A stretch of 64,000 nucleotides of DNA from Sagittula sp. P11. Its GTDB lineage: Bacteria; Pseudomonadota; Alphaproteobacteria; Rhodobacterales; Rhodobacteraceae. The notes beneath the pieces were generated by a model. That model was not told the DNA's origin. It made no database searches and saw nothing but the letters and a program-made list of their open reading frames with translations. A program made the position numbers and the translations under genes. The number at the start of each line of letters is the position of its first letter. Position 1 is the first letter of the stretch. Positions 57,787-64,000 of this stretch are shown here, one piece after another. The stretch is taken from the NCBI RefSeq assembly GCF_002814095.1, contig NZ_CP021913.1:4160501-4224500 (forward strand), in the 5' to 3' direction.

Positions 57787-60519
57787 TCAGTCGGCGCTGT
57801 CCTCGGGCTCTTCGTCGGCCTGGTCCGCGATCCATGCCACGGACACCACGGTTTCGCCCGCGCCGGTGTTGAACACCCGCACGCCGCCCGCGCTCCGCGA
57901 CCGGAACGAGATGCCGTCCACCGGCACCCGGATCGACTGGCCGGTAGAGGTCGCCAGCATGATCTGGTCGCCCTGTTCCACCGGGAAGGAGGCCACGATA
58001 TCGCCGCCGCGCATGGATTTCTCCCACGCGGTGACACCCTGGCCGCCACGTCCGCGCACCGGGTAATCGTGCGAGGACGACAGCTTGCCCAGGCCCTTGG
58101 CGGTGACGGTCAGGATCAGGTTCTCGACCGCCGACATCTCCGCATAGCGTTCCTGCGGCAGCGGCGTGTCCGCATCGCCTTCCTCGTCGCCGGCCTCGTC
58201 GTCTGTCACGCCGGCCATCAGGCGGCGCATCTTGAGATAGCTGGCACGTTCGTCCGACTCCGCCTCGAAGTGGCGGATCACCGACATCGACACGACCTCG
58301 TCGCCGTTCATCAGGCGGATGCCGCGCACGCCGGTCGAATTGCGCGAGTTGAAGACCCGCACCTCCGGCACCGGGAAACGGATCGCCCGGCCGGAGTTGG
58401 TGACCAGCATCACGTCGTCATCCTCCGAACAGATGCGCGCGTTGATCAGGCGGGTGTTCTCGTCCTCGCCCTCGAACTTCATCGCGATCTTGCCGTTGCG
58501 CATGACGTTGGTGAAATCCGACAGCCGGTTGCGGCGGACCGAACCCTTGGAGGTCGCAAAGACGATCTGAAGGTCGTCCCACTCGTCCTCGTCCCGGTCC
58601 ACGGGCATGATCGCGGCGATGGAGACACCGGCCGGGATCGGCAGGATGTTGACGATCGCCTTGCCCTTCGACGTGCGTCCGCCCAGCGGCAGGCGCCATG
58701 TCTTCAGCTTGTAGACCATGCCGTCCGTCGTGAAGAACAGAAGCTGCGTGTGGGTGTTGGCGACAAACAGCGTCGTGACGACGTCGTCCTCCTTCAGCCC
58801 GCCACCGGACAGCCCCTTGCCGCCGCGCTTCTGCGCGCGGAAGTCAGCCAGCGCGGTGCGCTTGATGTAGCCGCCCGCGGTGACGGTCACGACCATGTCC
58901 TCGCGCTCGATCAGGTCCTCGTCGTCGAGGTCGCCGGCCCAGTCGACGATCTCCGTGCGGCGCGGCACGGCGAACTCGTCGCGGATGGCGGTCATTTCCT
59001 CGCGGATGATGCCGGTGATCCGCTCGCGGCTCGACAGGATCTCCAGGTAGTCCTTGATCTTGGACGCCAGGTCTTCCAGCTCGTCGGTGACTTCCTTGAC
59101 ACCGATCTGGGTCAGGCGCTGCAGGCGCAGGTCGAGGATCGCACGGGCCTGCGTTTCGGACAGGTTGTAGGTGCCGTCCTCGTTGGCCTTGTGGGTCGGA
59201 TCGTCGATCAGCGCGATGTAGGGCAGGATCTCGTGCGCGGGCCAGCGCCGCTCCATCAGCCGCTGCCGGGCCTCCGCCGCATCGGCGGACGACCGGATCG
59301 TCGCCACGACCTCGTCGACGTTCGACACCGCCACGGCCAGACCGCACAGCACGTGAGACCGTTCGCGGGCCTTGCGCAGCAGGTAGGCGGTGCGGCGCGC
59401 GATCACGTCCTCGCGGAAGTCGAGGAACGCCGACAGGAAACCGCGCAGCGTGAGCTGCTCGGGCTTGCCGCCGTTCAGCGCCAGCATGTTGCAGCCAAAG
59501 GAGGTCTGCATCGGGGTAAAGCGGAAAAGCTGGTTCAGCACCACCTCGGCGGTGGCGTCGCGCTTCAGTTCCACCACGACCCGCACGCCATCGCGGTCGG
59601 ATTCATCCTGGACGTGGGCGATGCCCTCGATCTTCTTGTCGCGCGCGGCCTCGGCGATGCGCTCGATCATCGTGGCCTTGTTCACCTGGTAGGGGATGGC
59701 GCTGATGACGATGGCATAGCGGTCCTTGCGGATCTCCTCGACCCGGGTGGCGGCACGGATGATGACCGACCCGCGCCCTTCGAGGTAGGCCTTCCGCGCG
59801 CCGGACCGGCCCAGCATGATGCCCCCGGTGGGGAAGTCCGGGCCCTTGACCCATTCCATCAGGTCCTCGGAGCTGAGGTCGGGGTTGTCCATAAGCGCCA
59901 GCGTCGCGTCGATCACCTCGCCGAGGTTGTGCGGCGGGATGCGGGTCGCCATGCCGACGGCGATGCCTTCGGCGCCGTTGACCAGCACGTTGGGATAGCG
60001 GGCCGGCAGAACCGTGGGCTCACGTTCCTTGCCGTCGTAGTTGTCCTGGAAATCGACGGTTTCCTTGTCGATATCCACCAGCAATTGCAGCGCGGATTTC
60101 GCCAGCCGGCTTTCGGTGTAACGCATGGCCGCCGGCGGGTCGCCGTCCATGGAGCCGAAGTTGCCCTGGCCGTCGATCAGCGGCAGCGACATGGAGAAGT
60201 CCTGCGCCATGCGGACCAGCGCGTCGTAGATCGCGGAATCGCCGTGCGGGTGATAGTTGCCCATCACCTCGCCCACGGATTTCGCCGACTTCCGGTACGA
60301 CTTGTCGGGCGTGTAACCGCCTTCGTGCATCGCGTAGAGGATGCGCCGGTGCACAGGTTTTAGGCCGTCGCGCAGGTCCGGAATCGCCCGGCTCACGATC
60401 ACGCTCATCGCGTAATCGAGATAGCTCGACTTCATCTCTTCTTCGATGGAGATCGAGGGGCCGATGTAGCTCGGACGCTTTTCTTCTTCGTTTTCAGGGG
60501 GTTCGGGCGTATCGGTCAC
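57787..60519 (-). CDS. gyrA: DNA gyrase subunit A
   Basis: 910 residues. It cuts and rejoins DNA in the gyrase tetramer. The catalytic Tyr134 is in [10 protein letters not shown]; the quinolone pocket reads [11 protein letters not shown] with the sensitive-type Ser95 and Asp99. The GyrA-box QRGGKGLSG opens the beta-pinwheel C-terminal domain. The tail is acidic ([12 protein letters not shown]). The start is GTG at 60517-60519. A promoter-like pair stands upstream at 60562-60591. Confidence 0.97.
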   Translation of the reverse strand: MTDTPEPPENEEEKRPSYIGPSISIEEEMKSSYLDYAMSVIVSRAIPDLRDGLKPVHRRILYAMHEGGYTPDKSYRKSAKSVGEVMGNYHPHGDSAIYDALVRMAQDFSMSLPLIDGQGNFGSMDGDPPAAMRYTESRLAKSALQLLVDIDKETVDFQDNYDGKEREPTVLPARYPNVLVNGAEGIAVGMATRIPPHNLGEVIDATLALMDNPDLSSEDLMEWVKGPDFPTGGIMLGRSGARKAYLEGRGSVIIRAATRVEEIRKDRYAIVISAIPYQVNKATMIERIAEAARDKKIEGIAHVQDESDRDGVRVVVELKRDATAEVVLNQLFRFTPMQTSFGCNMLALNGGKPEQLTLRGFLSAFLDFREDVIARRTAYLLRKARERSHVLCGLAVAVSNVDEVVATIRSSADAAEARQRLMERRWPAHEILPYIALIDDPTHKANEDGTYNLSETQARAILDLRLQRLTQIGVKEVTDELEDLASKIKDYLEILSSRERITGIIREEMTAIRDEFAVPRRTEIVDWAGDLDDEDLIEREDMVVTVTAGGYIKRTALADFRAQKRGGKGLSGGGLKEDDVVTTLFVANTHTQLLFFTTDGMVYKLKTWRLPLGGRTSKGKAIVNILPIPAGVSIAAIMPVDRDEDEWDDLQIVFATSKGSVRRNRLSDFTNVMRNGKIAMKFEGEDENTRLINARICSEDDDVMLVTNSGRAIRFPVPEVRVFNSRNSTGVRGIRLMNGDEVVSMSVIRHFEAESDERASYLKMRRLMAGVTDDEAGDEEGDADTPLPQERYAEMSAVENLILTVTAKGLGKLSSSHDYPVRGRGGQGVTAWEKSMRGGDIVASFPVEQGDQIMLATSTGQSIRVPVDGISFRSRSAGGVRVFNTGAGETVVSVAWIADQADEEPEDSAD

Positions 60520-60561
60520 GTCTGGAGCCTGTCCGTCATTCTGCCATATCTTGTTGGCGCT

Positions 60562-60591
60562 CTTATATCAGATGCAGGATATGGGGTGCAA
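60562..60591 (-). promoter_or_regulatory. Probable gyrA promoter
   Basis: On the minus strand TTGCAC (60586-60591) and TATAAG (60562-60567) are 18 bases apart. It would start transcription about 35 bases before the gyrA GTG. Confidence 0.55.
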
Positions 60592-60711
60592 TGGCGCGGG
60601 GTGCAGTGCTTTTGGCAGCCACCGGATATGCCTGCTAACACACTGTTTTCATTGAAAAGTAATAACGGTCTCGGCACCATGTCCTTACGGCAAACTCCAA
60701 GGGCTAACAAG

Positions 60712-60981
60712 ATGCAGATGACCGAAACGGAATTGATGCTGAAAGGCTACGGGCTCACCACGGCAGAGATCTTCTATCGCATGCCGGATTACCGCAACGT
60801 GCTGAACACCTTCGTCTGGCAGGATTACGACCTGGCGCCGGACCATCCGAAGCTTTTCGGCTTCATCGAGTTCTGGCAGGACAGGATCGAGGGGCCGCTG
60901 CACTCCATCCGTTTCACCCACCGCAAGATGATCTCGCCGGGCGAATGGCGCAACGTGGTGGGTGAATTCCGCTACCACTGA
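60712..60981 (+). CDS. usg: Usg family protein
   Basis: An 89-residue cytosolic protein of the Usg family, seen in alphaproteobacteria near trp genes in Caulobacter but of unknown function. The pattern TELMLKGYGLTTAEIFYRMPDYRN, then DYDLAPDHPKLFGFIEFW and the end RFTHRKMISPGEWRNV is nearly the whole conserved protein. Two ATG codons (60712 and 60718) are both possible starts. The gene is divergent from gyrA and convergent with the PBP gene, with a terminator between them. Confidence 0.85.
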   Translation: MQMTETELMLKGYGLTTAEIFYRMPDYRNVLNTFVWQDYDLAPDHPKLFGFIEFWQDRIEGPLHSIRFTHRKMISPGEWRNVVGEFRYH

Positions 60982-60994
60982 GGGGCTGAAACGG

Positions 60995-61023
60995 CACAAG
61001 GGCGACCCGTGGCCGCCCTTGTG
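60995..61023. terminator. Bidirectional terminator between usg and the PBP gene
   Basis: CACAAGGGCG at 60995-61004 and CGCCCTTGTG at 61014-61023 form a perfect 10-bp stem between convergent genes. Confidence 0.65.
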
Positions 61024-61043
61024 TGAAAGTCCGATCCGGCGCG

Positions 61044-63356
61044 TTACTGCGTACAGATTTCCCGCGGTCCGCCACCGTAGGGCTGGAACGTGCAGTCCGA
61101 CGCGCGGAACGACCGGTAGGCACGCTGGCAGGCGCGGATGTTGCACTGCTGCTGAGCGGTGGTCTGGCCCACGGAGTCGGCCCAGGACCGGATCACGAAC
61201 TCGCGCAGCCCGTGCACGTCGCCGTCCTGCAACTCGCGCTCCACCGTGCGGCGCAGCTCCTCGATGTCCTTGCCGCGCACACGTCCGTCGTTCTCCATCC
61301 GCGAGAGGGCAGCCCCCAGCGCGATCTCCAGCTCGGAACGGTCGTCACGCGCCACCGCTTCCGCCTCGCCCGGCTCGGACCGCACGGCGGCGACAACCGC
61401 CTGCGCGCCACTGGCAGCAGGGTCAGGGGTGCCGGGCGCGACCGCCTCGGGCTCGACCGCACGGGGCTCCGCCACCTGCGGGATGCTCACGTCCATGCCC
61501 TGCGCCGCGGTCAGGAAGTCCGACCAGATCTCCGCCGGGATCGAGCCGCCGGTGACCTCGTCCATGGGCGAATTGTCGTCGTTGCCGACCCAGACGCCCA
61601 CGATCAGCGCGTCGTTCCAGCCGACGAACAGCGCGTCGCGGAAGTTCTGGCTGGTGCCGGTCTTGCCCACGGCGCCGGGCACATCCGCCACGGCCTTGCC
61701 CGTGCCGTCCGTCACCACGGCCCGCAGCATCGCCGCCATGTCGGCGCGCGCGTTCATCAGCTGCGCGGTGCGGCCGGTCATCTGCGGCGTCTTCCACTTG
61801 AACGGATAGTAGGTCTGTTCGTTGCCAGCGGTGATGCCGCTCACGAAATGCGTCTCGAACGGCGCGCGCCCGGTGGCGATGGCGCCATAGGCCGCCGTCA
61901 GGTCCAGCAGCGACACGCCCGAAGCGCCAAGCGCGACCGACGGCGTCTCCGACAGCTCGGCGTCGATGCCCAGCAGCCGCGCGGTCTTCACCACGTCGGC
62001 CAATCCCACGTCCATCGCCAGCCGCACGGTCGCCGCGTTCATCGACTTGGCAAAGGCGGTGGCCATCTGCACGTCGCCATAGAACCGGCCGCCGAAGTTC
62101 TCCGGCGCGTAGCCGTCGATGTCCACGGGCCGGTCGGAAATCACCGTGCCGGGGCTGTAGCCGTCGGCCAGCGCGGTCAGGTAGACGAAGGTCTTGAAGG
62201 TCGACCCCGGCTGCCGCTGCGCCTGCGTCGCCCGGTTGAACTGGCTCACCTGGTAGTCCTTGCCGCCGACCAGCGCCGCGACGCTGCCATCGGGACGCAG
62301 GGCGACCAGCGCCGCCTCCATCGGCAGGCCCGCAAGCCGGGTCTGCACCGCGCGCTCCGCCAGCCGCTGCAATTCGGGATCGAGCGTTGTGCGCAGCGCA
62401 CCGGCACCGGAGAACCGCGCCGCCAGCTGTTCGCCCTGACGCGCCGCGATGTCCGCGAACCAGCCGCCATAGGGCTGCTCGCCGGAGGAGGGCGCCATCA
62501 CCGTCAGTTCGGCCAGTGCCGCGTTGGCGGCGTTCTCGTCGATGCTGCCGCTCGCAACCATGGCGCGGATCACCACCTGGGCCCGGTCGCGCGCCGCCTC
62601 CATGTCGTTGCGCGGGTTCACGATGGACGGCGCCTGGATCGACGCCGCCAGAAGCGCGCTTTCCGCAAGGCTCAGGTCGTCGATCGGCTTGCCGAAGTAC
62701 ACCTGCGCGGCAGAGGGCATCCCGTAGGCGCCGCTGCCGAGGTACACCCGGTTGAGATACATCTCGAGGATCTCGTCCTTGGTGTGCGCCGATTCCAGTT
62801 CGCGGGTCAGCAGCGCCTCGTGCAGCTTGCGCTTGTAGGTGCGTTCCGGCTCAAGGTAGCTGATCTTCACAAGCTGTTGCGAGATGGTGCTGCCGCCCTG
62901 AACGATCTCTCCGGCGGCGGCGTTGGTCCAGAACGCCCGCCCGATGGAGCGGTAGTCGAGCCCGCCGTGATCGCGGAACCGCTGGTCCTCGATGGCGATG
63001 ACTGCGTTTTCCAGCGTGTCGGGGATGCGCTCGATGGTGGCGTAATCGGCGGGGCGCTCGCCGCGGGCAAACAGCGGCCCGCCGGTGGCGTCCTCCAGCC
63101 GCAGGGGCCGTTCGCGCCGCGCTTCGAGCGCGTCCAGATCGTCGAGGGAGGCAACCGCCACCGACACGCTGGCGGCGCCCAAGAGGGCCACGGTGCCCAG
63201 CGCAAGGGCCGTGCGCGTCTTCCAGCCGGTGCGGCCCAGCCTGCGCCCGACGCCCGACCCGAAGGTCCGCGCGCCGCCGAATAGCTGCTTGCCGTGGTGC
63301 CGGATGGCGTTGCGGGAGGTGGACGGACGGTCCTGTGACTTTTGCTCGCTGGTCAT
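61044..63356 (-). CDS. Bifunctional class A penicillin-binding protein
   Basis: 770 residues. A basic N-terminus precedes a membrane helix at about 49-70. The glycosyltransferase domain (GT51) has VIAIEDQRFRDHGG with catalytic Glu123 and AAGEIVQGGSTISQQLVK. The transpeptidase domain has the STFK active serine at about 386 in QRQPGSTFKTFVYL, an SMN motif, and KTG in GKTGTSQNF at about 563. It builds and cross-links peptidoglycan. The C-terminus (after about 640) is Ala/Glu/Pro-rich then ends in a cysteine-bearing segment with EDG..ELRRTVE, not part of the usual core. AGGAGAG precedes the ATG. Confidence 0.93.
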   Translation of the reverse strand: MTSEQKSQDRPSTSRNAIRHHGKQLFGGARTFGSGVGRRLGRTGWKTRTALALGTVALLGAASVSVAVASLDDLDALEARRERPLRLEDATGGPLFARGERPADYATIERIPDTLENAVIAIEDQRFRDHGGLDYRSIGRAFWTNAAAGEIVQGGSTISQQLVKISYLEPERTYKRKLHEALLTRELESAHTKDEILEMYLNRVYLGSGAYGMPSAAQVYFGKPIDDLSLAESALLAASIQAPSIVNPRNDMEAARDRAQVVIRAMVASGSIDENAANAALAELTVMAPSSGEQPYGGWFADIAARQGEQLAARFSGAGALRTTLDPELQRLAERAVQTRLAGLPMEAALVALRPDGSVAALVGGKDYQVSQFNRATQAQRQPGSTFKTFVYLTALADGYSPGTVISDRPVDIDGYAPENFGGRFYGDVQMATAFAKSMNAATVRLAMDVGLADVVKTARLLGIDAELSETPSVALGASGVSLLDLTAAYGAIATGRAPFETHFVSGITAGNEQTYYPFKWKTPQMTGRTAQLMNARADMAAMLRAVVTDGTGKAVADVPGAVGKTGTSQNFRDALFVGWNDALIVGVWVGNDDNSPMDEVTGGSIPAEIWSDFLTAAQGMDVSIPQVAEPRAVEPEAVAPGTPDPAASGAQAVVAAVRSEPGEAEAVARDDRSELEIALGAALSRMENDGRVRGKDIEELRRTVERELQDGDVHGLREFVIRSWADSVGQTTAQQQCNIRACQRAYRSFRASDCTFQPYGGGPREICTQ

Positions 63357-63432
63357 TCTGGTCTCTCCTGTCGAAAGACCAATGCCCGGAGCCCTCTACC
63401 GTTCCCGCCTGATACAAAAATTTGCCGCAAAG

Positions 63433-63453
63433 GCGCGGCCGGTGTGGCCGCGC
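63433..63453 (-). terminator. Hairpin after the YSC84/SYLF gene
   Basis: GCGCGGCC at 63433-63440 and GGCCGCGC at 63446-63453 form a perfect 8-bp stem with a GGTGT loop; CTTTGCGG follows on the minus strand. It lies 30 bases below the stop of the gene at 63483. Confidence 0.55.
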
Positions 63454-63482
63454 TGCCGTTTACGGCATCTTGTCCGGTCAGG

Positions 63483-64000
63483 TCAGGGAATGATGCGCGT
63501 GTATTTCACGCCTTCCAGCGTCGCGCCGACCCGCAGGCCGGACTGGCCGAAGATCACCGCGATCACCGGCGCAAGCGACGTGGTCGTCTCGGCTGCCAGC
63601 GCCTCGCCCTTTTGCGGGGTGGCATAGGCAATACCGGCGCCCGCGGCGAAACCGCCGGAACGGCGGAAGGTCTGCAGCGCGTCGTCGGTCATGAAGAACA
63701 GGACATGGCTGTACTGCTGGACACCGATCTGAAGGCCGCCCGACGCCTTGACCATGTTGTAATAGTCGACCGTCGCGCCACCGATCCGCAGCGCGCCGTT
63801 GCCGCCGCCGCCGCCAAAGCCTAGACCCGCTTCCGTCACCAGCGGCATGACAAGCTGGCCCGCGGATTTCTCCGCCAGTTGCCGGGTCGCGGGGTAGTCG
63901 CCGTAAAGCTGTGCAAGCGTGGAGTCGACCCTCGCGTCGATGGTTGCCCCGCCGTTGCCGCCGACGCCGTTGGCGCAGGCGCCCAAAAGGCCCACGGCCC
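63483..64000 (-). CDS. YSC84/SYLF-domain lipoprotein, 5' end outside window
   Basis: A partial gene of about 172 visible residues; it continues past base 64000. The visible start of the protein reads AVGLLGACANGVG, a lipobox-like end of a signal peptide (LLGAC), so the true start is to the right of the window edge and the GTG at 63995 is probably internal. The domain GGLQIGVQQYSHVLFFMTDDALQTFRRSGGF is the SYLF (YSC84) lipid-binding fold, with a late PVIAVIFGQSGLRVGATLEG. The function of bacterial members is uncertain; membrane-lipid binding is likely. Confidence 0.8.
   Translation of the reverse strand, partial: AVGLLGACANGVGGNGGATIDARVDSTLAQLYGDYPATRQLAEKSAGQLVMPLVTEAGLGFGGGGGNGALRIGGATVDYYNMVKASGGLQIGVQQYSHVLFFMTDDALQTFRRSGGFAAGAGIAYATPQKGEALAAETTTSLAPVIAVIFGQSGLRVGATLEGVKYTRIIP

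Overview
The window is a contiguous piece of a GC-rich alphaproteobacterial chromosome, almost certainly from the Rhodobacterales (Roseobacter group or a close relative). The markers are the CckA and ChpT phosphorelay proteins, an olsB-olsA ornithine-lipid operon plus a second OlsB-like gene, ribosomal protein bL21 with a helix-hairpin-helix tail, a recA SOS box of the alphaproteobacterial GAAC-N7-GAAC type, Usg, a fused 1138-residue indolepyruvate ferredoxin oxidoreductase, and several small families (DUF3553, DUF6614-like, DUF177) typical of this order. I see no rRNA, phage, transposase, integrase or CRISPR array. Gene density is high and the region looks like core chromosome, with two tRNA genes (Gly-CCC and Ser-CGA).

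Layout. 0-7.8 kb: DUF177/YceD, BamE lipoprotein, an OlsB-like acyltransferase, an Uup-type ABC-F ATPase, an AbrB-family membrane protein divergent from a histone-deacetylase-like amidohydrolase, and a two-domain fasciclin protein. 7.9-13.2 kb: tRNA-Gly, a RamA/RACo-like corrinoid-protein activator, a secreted DsrE-like protein, a CaiB-type CoA-transferase and agmatinase. 13.5-19.4 kb: guaB, an MBL hydrolase and an RsmB-like methyltransferase in an overlapping series, then cckA behind a perfect CtrA box. 19.4-29.5 kb: a sulfotransferase-like gene, recA, alaS, DUF1330-MOSC, a tandem pair of unrecognised secreted small proteins, typA, a beta-barrel outer membrane protein and an SMR transporter. 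29.6-41.8 kb: an MttB-superfamily methyltransferase, a periplasmic Cache-like protein beside a chemoreceptor, indolepyruvate ferredoxin oxidoreductase divergent from an Lrp regulator, a sorbosone-dehydrogenase-like protein, HtpX, tRNA-Ser and a DUF2059-like protein. 42-47.8 kb: rplU-rpmA, two GNAT acetyltransferases, obgE-proB-proA. 47.9-55.6 kb: chpT, DUF3553, olsB-olsA, a ThiE-like protein, a TrmJ-like methyltransferase, an SH3 protein, ctaA and an M32 carboxypeptidase. 55.6-64 kb: a DUF6614-like protein, a small membrane protein, a LysR regulator, gyrA, usg, a class A penicillin-binding protein and a YSC84/SYLF protein cut by the window edge.

How the genes relate. CckA and ChpT are the first two members of the phosphorelay that feeds CtrA; ctrA itself is not in the window, but a perfect CtrA box lies directly before cckA, which suggests feedback. 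olsB-olsA makes ornithine lipid, and the OlsB-like paralogue near bamE may make a second aminolipid with the same OlsA. obgE follows rplU-rpmA as in many bacteria and overlaps proB, linking ribosome assembly and proline synthesis in one transcript. The corrinoid activator and the MttB homologue lie about 20 kb apart and need not work together.

The points most worth a second look are the tandem secreted-protein pair (25.4-26.3 kb), the CtrA box at cckA, the Cache-like protein next to the chemoreceptor, a heme A synthase with an extra pair of hydrophobic segments, a terminator-like hairpin in the rplU leader, and a repeated 3'-end element after typA and olsA. All functional calls come from reading the sequence and family knowledge; no database search was run.
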